A stretch of DNA of 64,000 bases from Nonomuraea sp. NBC_00507 (GTDB lineage: Bacteria; Actinomycetota; Actinomycetes; Streptosporangiales; Streptosporangiaceae), in assembly GCF_036013525.1 (NCBI RefSeq), contig NZ_CP107853.1, forward strand, positions 3,720,001 to 3,784,000, in the 5' to 3' direction. Of this stretch, positions 35,629 through 44,201 are shown in pieces. The notes beneath the pieces are model-generated. The model was not told the origin of the DNA. It saw only the letters and a program-made list of their open reading frames with translations, and made no database searches. The translations under genes and the position numbers were made by a program. Every line of letters starts with the position of its first letter. The stretch's first letter is position 1.

Positions 35629-36534
35629 ATGACTGATCGACGGCTCCTGCTCGTGCACGCCCACCCGGACGACGAGTCGATCGGCACCGGCGCGACCATG
35701 GCCAAATACGTCGCCGAGGGCGCCCACGTCACGCTCGTGACGTGCACACTGGGCGAGGAAGGGGAGATCATTCCCGGCGATCTCGCTCACCTGGCCGCAG
35801 ACCAGGACGACGCGCTCGGCCCCTATCGGATCGGCGAGCTCGAGGCCGCCTGCCAGGCGCTCGGCGTCGAGGACCACCGCTTCCTCGGTGGTCCCGGACG
35901 CTGGCGGGACTCGGGGATGATGGGGGTGGCGTCCAATGACCATCCCCGGGCGTTCTGGCGCGCCGACCTCGACGAGGCCGCGGGCGAGCTGGTCAAGGTC
36001 ATCCGCGAGATACGCCCGCAGGTGCTGGTCACGTACGACGACAACGGCTTCTACGGTCACCCCGACCACATCCAGGCCCACCGTGTTTCGCGCAGAGCGT
36101 TCGAGCTGGCCGCGAAGCCGGGCTTCGGCGAGGGCGAGCCATGGCAGATCGCGAAGTTCTACCACACGGCCCTGCCCAGGTCCGTCACGGGACGCACGGC
36201 GGAAGCGCTGCGCGAGGCCGATGTGGACTTCATCACCGAAAACGTCGATGACCTGCCGTTCGGCAACCGGGACGAGGACATCACCACCGAGATCGACGCG
36301 CGCCCGTGGATCGGCAACAAGATCGAGGCCATGCGCGCGCACGTCACCCAGATCAGCGTCCAGGACCCGTGGTTCGCCCTGTCCAACAAGATCGGCCAGG
36401 AGGTGCTGGGCGTCGAGCACTACATCCTGGCGGTCGGAGTGCCCGGCCGGCCGGTGCCCGGGCCGCCGGTCGAGGCAGGCGGCCTCGGTGAGCCGCACAA
36501 CCGCGAGAACGATCTCTTCGCGGGCATCCACTAA
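35629..36534 (+). CDS. mshB: N-acetyl-GlcN-Ins deacetylase of mycothiol biosynthesis
   Basis: 301-aa zinc deacetylase of the LmbE/PIG-L family. It removes acetate from 1-D-myo-inositol 2-acetamido-2-deoxy-glucopyranoside, the second committed step to mycothiol. The Zn site is HAHPDDE (His12, Asp15) with a third His in [10 protein letters not shown]. The ending with [13 protein letters not shown] is typical for MshB rather than the mycothiol-conjugate amidase Mca. Followed by a DUF6113 gene as in Streptomyces and relatives. Divergent from the S9 peptidase across 79 bases. Confidence 0.93.
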   Translation: MTDRRLLLVHAHPDDESIGTGATMAKYVAEGAHVTLVTCTLGEEGEIIPGDLAHLAADQDDALGPYRIGELEAACQALGVEDHRFLGGPGRWRDSGMMGVASNDHPRAFWRADLDEAAGELVKVIREIRPQVLVTYDDNGFYGHPDHIQAHRVSRRAFELAAKPGFGEGEPWQIAKFYHTALPRSVTGRTAEALREADVDFITENVDDLPFGNRDEDITTEIDARPWIGNKIEAMRAHVTQISVQDPWFALSNKIGQEVLGVEHYILAVGVPGRPVPGPPVEAGGLGEPHNRENDLFAGIH

Positions 36535-36545
36535 CCTCATTCGAC

Positions 36546-36962
36546 ATGGAGCATCGCAGCCAGGCCGAGTCGGCGCTGGGTGGGGCGGCCTACGGCATGC
36601 TGTTCGTGCTGGGGGTCGTCATGGGGGTCGTGGGCGGGTTCACGCATCCGGTGTGGCAGATCGGCCCGATTCCGGTCGCGGCCGTCGTCTGGATGCTGGC
36701 GTTGTTCGGGGTGTGCCTGGGGGCGGGCAAGCTGATGCGCGCGCGGCTCGGGGTCGTGACGACGGGAGGCGGGTGGCTACTGGTGACGATGCCGTTCGCG
36801 CTGGAGCTGGGATCCGGTGACCTCGTGATCGCGCACGGCGTTGCCGGCTACCTCTACCTGTACGGGGGGCTCGTGGCTCTCGTCGTGGCCTACTTGCTGT
36901 CGCCCTCGTCCGGCGGGGAATCGTGGCTTCTGCGGGGGTATTCTCCAAAGAATCCTATGTAG
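36546..36962 (+). CDS. DUF6113 family membrane protein
   Basis: 138-aa integral membrane protein with four hydrophobic helices (about residues 15-35, 45-62, 73-88 and 95-118) and short loops. It starts 11 bases after mshB, so the two are co-transcribed. The conserved mshB-DUF6113 neighbourhood across actinomycetes supports the family call. Function is not known. Confidence 0.75.
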   Translation: MEHRSQAESALGGAAYGMLFVLGVVMGVVGGFTHPVWQIGPIPVAAVVWMLALFGVCLGAGKLMRARLGVVTTGGGWLLVTMPFALELGSGDLVIAHGVAGYLYLYGGLVALVVAYLLSPSSGGESWLLRGYSPKNPM

Positions 36963-36979
36963 CGGCATACAGTGACTTC

Positions 36980-37474
36980 GTGCATTCGATAGAGCGGCCT
37001 GTGGACCCTGAGGCATATCGCAGGGTCGTCGGCCGCTTCGCCACCGGAGTCGCGATCGTCACGACCAGGCTCGGCGGCATCGATCACGCGATGACGGTGA
37101 ATTCCTTCACCTCTGTTTCGCTCGAACCGCTGCTCGTGTTGTTCTGCGCCGAGAAGGTGGCCCGCTTCCACGACGTGGTGCTGGAGACGAGGGTGTGGGG
37201 GGTGTCCGTGCTGCCAGCCTCGATGGAGGACGCCTCACGGTTCTTCGCGCATCGGGGGCGGCCGTTGAACGGGCAGCTCACCAAGTGGGCGCACCATCGG
37301 GGGCATTCGGGGGTGGCGTTGTTCGACGAGGCGATCGCCACGCTGGAGTGCACGACGACGGATGTCCATGAGGGCGGAGACCATTCGATCGTGGTGGGCG
37401 AGGTGACCGCGATGGGCATGCCGTCCGAGGAGGCACCGCTCATGTACCACGAGGGGCGCTACAAGCGCCTCTAG
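36980..37474 (+). CDS. Flavin reductase-like protein
   Basis: 164 aa from GTG at 36980. This start is chosen because TACAGT at 36968-36973 is a plausible -10 box that would give a leaderless message; an in-frame upstream start at 36923 would overlap DUF6113 by 40 bases. The fold is the FMN-binding split barrel of HpaC-type reductases: RRVVGRFATGVAIVTT, the flavin loop AMTVNSFTSVSLEPLLVLFC, and GDHSIVVGEVTAM near the end. It should reduce free FMN or FAD with NAD(P)H to feed a monooxygenase. No monooxygenase gene is adjacent. Confidence 0.85.
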   Translation: MHSIERPVDPEAYRRVVGRFATGVAIVTTRLGGIDHAMTVNSFTSVSLEPLLVLFCAEKVARFHDVVLETRVWGVSVLPASMEDASRFFAHRGRPLNGQLTKWAHHRGHSGVALFDEAIATLECTTTDVHEGGDHSIVVGEVTAMGMPSEEAPLMYHEGRYKRL

Positions 37475-37585
37475 CGCTGTCGGAGGCGGCCATCGGCCAT
37501 CGCCGCATCGGCCCTGGCGCCGCGAGGGTGTTGCCGCCTGCTGTCGCCGCGCGGGTGCGTGGAGCGGGCGGTGTCCGGGCATGAG

Positions 37586-37613
37586 CCGGGCCAGGCACGG
37601 TGGCCTGGCCCGG
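37586..37613. terminator. Bidirectional hairpin terminator
   Basis: CCGGGCCAGG / CCTGGCCCGG, a perfect 10-bp stem with an 8-base loop, lies between the convergent flavin reductase and the Pro/Thr-rich protein gene. Confidence 0.75.
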
Positions 37614-37639
37614 TCAGACGGTCGGTCGTAACTCCGCTG

Positions 37640-38581
37640 TCACTGAGCGGGAGTGGTGGCCGTCTCCGTCGGTGTCGCGGTTGGTGTCTCCGTCGGGACG
37701 CCGGTCGGCGTCTCCGTGGGCGGCGGCGCCGTGTCCGTCGGGGGCTCCGAGGGCTGCTCCGGCGCCGGGCAGACGGGGATCTCCGTGGGAGTCACCGTCG
37801 GCGGCAGCGTGTCCGTCGGGGTCCCTGTCGGGGTTTCGGTAGGCGTGGCCGTCGGAGTGGTTGTCGCCGTCTCCGTCGGAGTCACGGTCGGGGTCGGGGT
37901 CGGCGTCTCGGTCGGTGGGGTCGTGGGCGTCTCTGTCGGGGTCACCGTCTCCGTCGGCGTGTCCGTGGGGACGTCGGTCGGCGTGGCGGTGTCCGTCGGT
38001 GCGGGCTGGCAGGTGACCGTCACCGTCGGACCCGGCTCGGTGACCGTGACCGTGGGGCCTGGCTCCGTGACCGTGACGGTCGGCAGAGGCGTCACGGCGA
38101 CGGCGGGCTCACCACGCTTCTTGTACGAGCCCCAGCCCAGTCGCTTGATGGATTGTGCTGTTCCTTCGGTTACCGGGATGTCCGCGCTCGCGGTCTTGCA
38201 CGACCTTCGCTTGCACACCTTCTGCTTGACGCTGAAGATGGCGGCCCCGGTGTACTCAATGGAGACGTCCAGGTAGGACGTGCCTCTCCTCTTGACCACC
38301 GCCGTCGTGACGACGTAGTCCTCGGTTGGTGGAGCCTCGGTGGGAGTGGGGGGCGGCGGCGTCTCAGTGGGAGTGGGGGGCGGAGTCTCGGTGGGAGTGG
38401 GGGGTGGCGGCGTCTCCGTGGGAGAAGCGGTCGGAGTCGCGGCGGCTAAAGCCACTCGCCCATCGGCAGACGTGTCAGAGAATCGTAGGGGATCGGACGT
38501 TGACGTCTGGGTGATCGCGACTCCGCCGGCTCCTGCCAGTGCGACGGTGCCGAGCAGCGCGCCCAGGAGAGAGAATCTCAT
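37640..38581 (-). CDS. Exported protein with two Pro/Thr-repeat regions around a small central domain
   Basis: 313 aa; ATG at 38581 with GCAGGA upstream is preferred over an upstream frame extension. The N-terminus MRFSLLGALLG begins a signal peptide. Residues about 40-85 and 170-313 are low-complexity PT/TPTET repeats, including a thrice-repeated TVTVTEPGP. Between them sits a compact domain of about 80 residues with two Cys (KVCKRRSCKTA) and basic patches. PT-rich regions usually span or decorate the cell wall. No LPXTG motif or C-terminal anchor is seen. Confidence 0.75.
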   Translation of the reverse strand: MRFSLLGALLGTVALAGAGGVAITQTSTSDPLRFSDTSADGRVALAAATPTASPTETPPPPTPTETPPPTPTETPPPPTPTEAPPTEDYVVTTAVVKRRGTSYLDVSIEYTGAAIFSVKQKVCKRRSCKTASADIPVTEGTAQSIKRLGWGSYKKRGEPAVAVTPLPTVTVTEPGPTVTVTEPGPTVTVTCQPAPTDTATPTDVPTDTPTETVTPTETPTTPPTETPTPTPTVTPTETATTTPTATPTETPTGTPTDTLPPTVTPTEIPVCPAPEQPSEPPTDTAPPPTETPTGVPTETPTATPTETATTPAQ

Positions 38582-38656
38582 AATCCTGCTCTTGTAGGAG
38601 ATTTCAGGACCCTGGCCATTATTCCGACATGTCAAGATTGGTCAAGACTGAGACGC

Positions 38657-39082
38657 ATGGACAGGCGCTTTCGGTTCCGGCGCGTGGCGAACTACATCAA
38701 CCTCGCCACTCCGCTCGGTTTGCTGATCTCGATCATCGGTGGCGCCACCCGCCGACCCGGCCCTGACGGCCTCATCCTCGCCTTCGGCTATCGCTACCGC
38801 TTCCCCATCGCGGGGGCGTTCACCGTAGGGAACGTCGTCCTGACCAGGTGGGACTCGCTCAGTGACCGTCTCGTCCTGCACGAGGGGCGGCACGCCACCC
38901 AGTGGGCCTGGTGCCTCGGGCTGCCCATGTTGCCGCTCTACCTCCTGGCGATGTTGGTGTCGGTTCTGATGTGCGGGCACCAGGCGACGTACAACGTCTT
39001 CGAACGCCTGGCCGATCTGGAGGACGGCGGTTATCCCCGCGCGCAGCTGTGGTGGAGGAGGGGCGGCGGCAGCCCAGGTTGA
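38657..39082 (+). CDS. Small membrane-associated protein with HEGRHATQ motif
   Basis: 141 aa. One hydrophobic segment lies near residues 14-30 and another near 85-105. LHEGRHATQW (HEGRH at 75-79) has the form HExxHxxQ, reminiscent of a zinc metalloprotease helix. A downstream third ligand could be Glu in NVFERLADLE. Homologues are usually annotated hypothetical. Protease activity is not established; the motif also fits metal-binding without catalysis. Confidence 0.55.
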   Translation: MDRRFRFRRVANYINLATPLGLLISIIGGATRRPGPDGLILAFGYRYRFPIAGAFTVGNVVLTRWDSLSDRLVLHEGRHATQWAWCLGLPMLPLYLLAMLVSVLMCGHQATYNVFERLADLEDGGYPRAQLWWRRGGGSPG

Positions 39083-39147
39083 CAACCTTCAGTCAAGTTG
39101 ATGCCCTGATCTGGGAGCTCGGCTGGAGGAGCCGCCCTTCCGGACCG

Positions 39148-40008
39148 TCAGGACGCTGTGGGGCTACGGTCAGCGTCCCCGGACTGCCATTGCTTGAGCC
39201 GGCCGAGCGCGAGGACGCCGACGGCCAGGCCGGAGATCGCGCCGGCGCAGAGCAACGACGCCGTCGACGGGCTCACGAGCGTGACACCGGCCAGGGCGAG
39301 GGCGGACACGGCGGCGGCAAACATGACGTACGTCCAGGTCGCCAGGCCCACCAGGCGCAGGCGCACATCTTCTGGGTGCGGTGTGCGGGCCAGCAGCCAG
39401 GCCAATGCGGGCAGGAGCAGGACTCCGTGCATGAACACGGCGTGGGCCGGTTTCAGCGTGACGGCCACCGTGTACGCGAGTTGCTGGTTGCCCGTCACCA
39501 CCTCGACCACCCCGCGAGCGATCATGACAGCGCCGAAGACCATGGCCGCCAGTAAGGTGGCGAAGCCCGCCCGCACGGCCAGGCGCATGCTGGGCGCGAG
39601 GCCGGGGCCCGCGCGGAAGGCGGCGACCGTCATGGCGACAGCGACGGCGACGAGCACCCCGCCGCCCGCCGCCAGGGTCCTCGCGATGGCCGCGTCGGCG
39701 GCGGTCTCCATGTTGAAGTGCGACGGGACGCCGCGCCACGCCTGGAGGGTGATCAGGGCGACCTCCACCGTGGAGGCGATCGCGAAGGCGCCGACCCAGA
39801 ACGGGCGGGCACGGAGCCGTACGAACTGGGAGACCCAGGTCAGGGTCAGGACGCTCAGGCCGAACGACACGCCGAACGTGAACGGCTTGCGCCACGAAAC
39901 CGCGCCCTCCCAGGGCCCGCCGTCCACGACGAACACGCCCAGGTGGACGAGGCCTGCGAGCACGAGCAGGAGTCCAAGGAGATTCCAGAGGCGATTCATG
40001 TGCGCCAT
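39148..40008 (-). CDS. Multi-pass membrane protein, function unknown
   Basis: 286 aa from ATG at 40008 (another ATG at 39999 is equally possible). Eight or so hydrophobic helices alternate with short loops. RKPFTFGVSFGLSVLTLTWV and the segment FNMETAADAAIA are conserved-looking, and FMHGVLLLPALAWLL holds a membrane His. I recognise no family with known activity. It sits between the HEGRH protein and the penicillin acylase; no functional link is apparent. Confidence 0.6.
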   Translation of the reverse strand: MAHMNRLWNLLGLLLVLAGLVHLGVFVVDGGPWEGAVSWRKPFTFGVSFGLSVLTLTWVSQFVRLRARPFWVGAFAIASTVEVALITLQAWRGVPSHFNMETAADAAIARTLAAGGGVLVAVAVAMTVAAFRAGPGLAPSMRLAVRAGFATLLAAMVFGAVMIARGVVEVVTGNQQLAYTVAVTLKPAHAVFMHGVLLLPALAWLLARTPHPEDVRLRLVGLATWTYVMFAAAVSALALAGVTLVSPSTASLLCAGAISGLAVGVLALGRLKQWQSGDADRSPTAS

Positions 40009-40078
40009 GCTGACAGCCGGGCCCCGCCGCGCGCGTCGGCCCACGGTTTGGATCGTGACTACGACCCCGGTCGTACGT

Positions 40079-42598
40079 TCAGGGCGTCAGCCTGAGGGTG
40101 TGCGCGGCGGCCTTCTTGACCGACTCCGGTGTGGAGCGCATCGGCAGCAGGTCGCCCCGGGCCCACACCTCCGCCTGGTCCCAGTAGTTGTCGTGGAAAG
40201 CGTGCCCGGACGCGCCCGTCAGGTTGATCCATTGGGAGGCGTCCAGGTCGGACAGGTCGACGATCATGCGCATCGACGGCACGGCGCTGACCGTGTAGTC
40301 CCTCTGAACGTTCCAACCCGTGGCGTTCAGCGCGTCCTTGCTCCCCGCCACGGCGAACGGGCCGCGGTTGAACAGCCACTCGACCGGCGCGATCCCCGAG
40401 GTTCCCAGCGAGCCGTTGACCAGCTCCAGCTGGTGCAGGTCGCCCCACCGCCACGCGCCTGCGTCCGCCCCGAGCCGTTCCGACAGCTCGTGGAAGGCCG
40501 ACGCCATCGCCTGCCGCAGGATGTCGTCACGCCTCTCCGTATGGTTCTTCGTGGTCACGTCATCCCAGAAGGGGTCGTCCGGGAGTTGGAGCAGGCGCCT
40601 GATCACCTCGTACCAGCGGTCGCCTCCGGCCGGCCTGGCCCCCTCCGGCAGCTCGTCGTTGAACGTCAGCACGAGCAGCTGCCGCCAGACCGCGTTGAAG
40701 AACGCGGCGGGTGCGGAATCGGCGCTCTGCGTGCCGTCCCACGACTTCAGCAGCTCCCTGGCCCGGACGCTCGGGCCTCCCAGGTTCACCTCCATCAGCG
40801 CCGGCACCAGCGTGTCCGCGAAGCCATTGTGGGTGTCCTGCTGGATCCGGGACATGGCCGCCGCGTCGACCTTGCCCTTCTCGATGGCGTCCTTGACGAG
40901 GTCGCGGATGCGTTCGGAGCGGTAGCCGTGCGCCCAGTCCGCGGTCAGCAGCGGCCGGTAGCGCCTGGGGTCGATGACCGCGTTGTTCGCCGTCACGATG
41001 AAGCCGTCCGCCGGGTCCTCCACTGACGGCAGTTGGTCGTACGGGATGGGCGCCGCCCTCCAGTCGTACTCGCCCGTCCACCCGGGGACGGGCCAGGTGC
41101 CGTCGCCTTTCTGGCGTACAGGGATACGCCCGGGCGCCTGGTAGCCGATCTTGCCCGTGGTGTCGGCGTACACCAGGTTCTGTGCGGGCACGTCGAACAG
41201 CGCCGCCGCGGCCTTGAACTCCTGCCAGTCGGCGGCCTTGTCCAACGCGAAGATCGCGTCGGCGCTTTTGCCAGGGGTCAGCGCCGTCCACTGCAGCGCG
41301 ACCGCGTTGGCCTCGTCGGTGGGCTTGGCGTCGCCGATCACCTCGTTGATCAGCGGGCCGTGCACGGTGCTCTTCACGGTGATCGTGACAGGGGAGCCGC
41401 CCGCCACCTTGATCTGCTCCTGCCTGGTTTCCAGCTTCAGCTGCTCGCCCTTGTGCAGGTACGTGTCGCCGTCCACCTTCTCCAGGAACAGGTCGGCCAC
41501 GTCGGGACCCAGGTTCGTGAAACCCCACGCGATCTTGTCCGTGTGCCCGATGATCACGCCGGGAACGCCGGAGAAGGTGAACCCCGTGACGTCGAACGGG
41601 CACTCCTCGGAGACCTTCCTGCAGTGCAGCCCCGCCTGGTACCAGACGGACGGCATCTGCGGGGACAGGTGCGGGTCGTTGGCCAGCAGCGGCTTGCCAC
41701 TCGCAGTGTGCGCGCCGGAGATCACCCACGAGTTCGACCCGACACCCTCGCGGTCCTCGGTGCCCATCGTGCTCGGCACGGCGTTCATCGTCTTGGCCGC
41801 CTGGGTCAGCGCGCCGACGCCGGCGCGCAGCCGCGGCTCGGCCCGCTGGTTGAAGCGGTCCTCATCGATGGTGCCCTCGGTGACGATCGGGGAGTGGCGG
41901 TCGTACGGGTAGCCGGGGTAGAGCTGCTCGACCCGCTCCCTGGGCAGCGTGGCGGCGATCAGCGCCCGGTCGATCTCGTCCTCCATGTTGGAGCGCAGGT
42001 CCCAGGCCATGGCCTTCAGCCAGGAGAGGGAGTCGACCGCGGTCCACGGCTCCGGCTGGTAGGCGCTGTTCTGGAGCTTCAGCACGGAGTATTCGAGGCT
42101 GCGATCGGAGGCGTTGGGGTTGGCGCTGAGCCAGGCGTTCACACCCTTGGCGTACGCGTTGAGGTAGTCCTGGGTCGGCTTGGCCAGCTCGGGCAGCTCC
42201 TGTTCGGCGACCCTGCGCCAGCCCATGGTCCTGAGCGCCTTGTCCGTGCCGAGGGTGGAGGCGCCGAAGAGCTCCGAGAGGCGGCCCGCGGTCATGTGGC
42301 GGCGGAAGTCCATCTCGTAGAAGCGGTCCTGGGCGTGGACGAACCCTTGGGCCATGAAGAGGTCGGCGGCGCTGCCGGCATAGATGTGGGGGACTCCCCA
42401 TTTGTCGCGATAAATCTCTACATCGTCGGATAACCCGGGTAGTCGCAACGATCCATCCACCTGCGGGAACGACTTCCGCACGGTGTAGACGACGATCCCT
42501 GCCAGCACGAGGGCCAGGGCGAGAAGAACGGTCAACACCCGAGCGAACCACCGCAACGGCCGCGGCATCCACGCATAGGGCCTCACCGGCACCTCCAT
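40079..42598 (-). CDS. Penicillin acylase / N-acyl-homoserine-lactone acylase family protein
   Basis: 839-aa Ntn-hydrolase precursor. A membrane anchor or signal lies at residues 18-40. The new N-terminal nucleophile Ser follows Gly in GVGSNSW near residue 287, where autocatalytic cleavage yields alpha and beta chains. Downstream are the oxyanion/Asn region LVTANNAV-like (IVTANNAVIDPRRYRP) and NDPHLSPQMPS. Acylases of this family hydrolyse amides such as penicillins, acyl-homoserine lactones or lipopeptides. Substrate cannot be predicted. Extracytoplasmic location is likely. Confidence 0.92.
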   Translation of the reverse strand: MEVPVRPYAWMPRPLRWFARVLTVLLALALVLAGIVVYTVRKSFPQVDGSLRLPGLSDDVEIYRDKWGVPHIYAGSAADLFMAQGFVHAQDRFYEMDFRRHMTAGRLSELFGASTLGTDKALRTMGWRRVAEQELPELAKPTQDYLNAYAKGVNAWLSANPNASDRSLEYSVLKLQNSAYQPEPWTAVDSLSWLKAMAWDLRSNMEDEIDRALIAATLPRERVEQLYPGYPYDRHSPIVTEGTIDEDRFNQRAEPRLRAGVGALTQAAKTMNAVPSTMGTEDREGVGSNSWVISGAHTASGKPLLANDPHLSPQMPSVWYQAGLHCRKVSEECPFDVTGFTFSGVPGVIIGHTDKIAWGFTNLGPDVADLFLEKVDGDTYLHKGEQLKLETRQEQIKVAGGSPVTITVKSTVHGPLINEVIGDAKPTDEANAVALQWTALTPGKSADAIFALDKAADWQEFKAAAALFDVPAQNLVYADTTGKIGYQAPGRIPVRQKGDGTWPVPGWTGEYDWRAAPIPYDQLPSVEDPADGFIVTANNAVIDPRRYRPLLTADWAHGYRSERIRDLVKDAIEKGKVDAAAMSRIQQDTHNGFADTLVPALMEVNLGGPSVRARELLKSWDGTQSADSAPAAFFNAVWRQLLVLTFNDELPEGARPAGGDRWYEVIRRLLQLPDDPFWDDVTTKNHTERRDDILRQAMASAFHELSERLGADAGAWRWGDLHQLELVNGSLGTSGIAPVEWLFNRGPFAVAGSKDALNATGWNVQRDYTVSAVPSMRMIVDLSDLDASQWINLTGASGHAFHDNYWDQAEVWARGDLLPMRSTPESVKKAAAHTLRLTP

Positions 42599-42811
42599 CT
42601 TGCCGAAACTGGCACTAAGTCTGGCAGCCCGCGATCACTCCTCCGGCCGACTTCACGGTCCTTCGCAGGCGACTTTGAGGTGGCGGTCACAGGAGGCTGC
42701 CGACGTCTCACCCGCCGTAGACGGTTGGGGTCATGAAACAGGTGAGAGCGACGTTCCGGCTCGGCACACCGGCGGGCGCACGGTGGTGCGGCGAGCGGCG
42801 GTAAGGGTGGG

Positions 42812-44167
42812 TCAGGTCCAGGTTTGGCCGTCGGGGGTGTCGGAGACGCGGACCCCCAGAGCGGACAGCTCGTCCCGTAGGCGATCAGCCTCCTTCCAGT
42901 CCATCGCCTCGCGCGCCCGGGCCCTCGCCTCCAGGAGTTCCCCCGCCCCCGGGGGCAGCACGCGCACCTTGCCGATGTCCGCGGACAGATCCAGCGCGAG
43001 CACCTGGTCCAGGTGCAGGAATGATTCGAACTTGGCCCCCGCGGCCACCGACTCGTCCCGCTCCAGCTCCCGCAGCACCCGCAAGGCCTCGGGCGTGTCC
43101 AGGTCGTCGGCGAAGGCGGCCTCCACCCGCTCCACGTACGTGGACGCCATGGGCGCGCTGGGCGACTCGGCCCACTCGGCCACGCGCGTCCGCCACCGCC
43201 GCACCGTGCGATCGGCCGCCCGCAGCGTGTCCCACGTCAGATTCATCTGCTGCCGGTAGCGGTGCTCCATGAACGCCATCCGCACGGCGAGCGGATCGAG
43301 CCCGGCCGCCACCACGTCGGACAGCAGCACCACGTTGCCCGTCGACTTCGCCATCTTGCGCCCGTCGAACAGCAGGTGCTCCCCGTGCACCCAGTGCCGC
43401 ACGACCTCCTGCCCCGCCGCCGCATTGGACTGGGCCCGCTCGTCCTCGTGGTGGGGGAAGCGCAGATCGATCCCGCCGGTGTGGAGGTCGAAGGGCGCCC
43501 CGAGGTAGCGCAGCGACATGGCCGAGCACTCGACGTGCCACCCCGGGAACCCCTGGCCCCACGGAGCCTCCCAGGTCAGCTCGCCTTCGGCGGGTTTCCA
43601 CAGGGCCCAGTCGGCGTGGAAGCGCTTGCGCGGGTCGACGGTGTCCATGCGGTGAGCCGGCTTCAGTGCATCCAGGCGATTTCCAGAAATTTCGCCGTAG
43701 GTGGGAAATGTCCGTACGTCAAAGAACACCGATCCGTCCGGCACCACATACGCGTGCTCCTTCTCGATCAGCTTGGCGATCAGCTCGATCATCAGCTCGA
43801 TCGTCTCGCTCGCGCGCGGCGTGTGCTCCGGCGGACGGAGGTTGAGCGCGGCGGTGTCGGACCTGAAGGCGTCCTCGTAGAAGCGCGCCAGCTCCCGCAC
43901 GGAGCGCCCTTCGGCCTGCGCCTGCTGCACGACCTTGTCGACCCCGGAGTCGGTCAGGTGGCCGACGTCGGTGATGTTCTGGCAGGCCAGCACGCGCGTC
44001 CGCCGCCGCTCGAGCACCCGCCTGATCAGGTCGGACAGCAGGTAGGTGCGCAGGTTGCCCACGTGCGCGTAGCGGTAGACCGTCGGCCCGCAGGTGTAGA
44101 TCCGCGCCGCCCGCCCGAAGGCGAGCTCCTCGACCTGCCTGGTCCGCGTGTCGTAGATCCGCAACAT
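42812..44167 (-). CDS. Cysteinyl-tRNA synthetase-like enzyme (probably a second, divergent copy)
   Basis: 451-aa class I synthetase. The HIGH motif is YAHVGN and KMSKS is KMAKST. Zinc ligands are Cys in YTCGPTV, Cys in WHVECSAM and the His/Glu of RFPHHEDERAQS. It lacks MshC hallmarks, so it is not the mycothiol ligase. The N-terminus differs from the usual actinobacterial CysS, suggesting a paralogue; whether the main cysS lies elsewhere cannot be seen here. It could be a housekeeping enzyme, a resistance copy or a cysteine-activating enzyme of another pathway. Monocistronic. Confidence 0.8.
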   Translation of the reverse strand: MLRIYDTRTRQVEELAFGRAARIYTCGPTVYRYAHVGNLRTYLLSDLIRRVLERRRTRVLACQNITDVGHLTDSGVDKVVQQAQAEGRSVRELARFYEDAFRSDTAALNLRPPEHTPRASETIELMIELIAKLIEKEHAYVVPDGSVFFDVRTFPTYGEISGNRLDALKPAHRMDTVDPRKRFHADWALWKPAEGELTWEAPWGQGFPGWHVECSAMSLRYLGAPFDLHTGGIDLRFPHHEDERAQSNAAAGQEVVRHWVHGEHLLFDGRKMAKSTGNVVLLSDVVAAGLDPLAVRMAFMEHRYRQQMNLTWDTLRAADRTVRRWRTRVAEWAESPSAPMASTYVERVEAAFADDLDTPEALRVLRELERDESVAAGAKFESFLHLDQVLALDLSADIGKVRVLPPGAGELLEARARAREAMDWKEADRLRDELSALGVRVSDTPDGQTWT

Positions 44168-44201
44168 CTCCCGAGCCTAACCGACCCCGGACTACGGCAG
44201 C

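Noticed and set aside
37653..38276. Plus-strand frame rich in VGVSVG repeats
   Set aside because: Complement of the Pro/Thr repeats; the minus frame has a signal peptide and ribosome-binding site.
42599..42811. Gene in the 213-base gap between the acylase and the CysRS-like gene
   Set aside because: The plus-strand open frame is an extension of a shadow of the CysRS-like gene; no start signal or family match.
42812..44167. mshC (mycothiol cysteine ligase) assignment
   Set aside because: Motifs and N-terminus are those of a CysRS (CGPTVYRYAHVGN), without MshC-specific blocks, although mshB is nearby.
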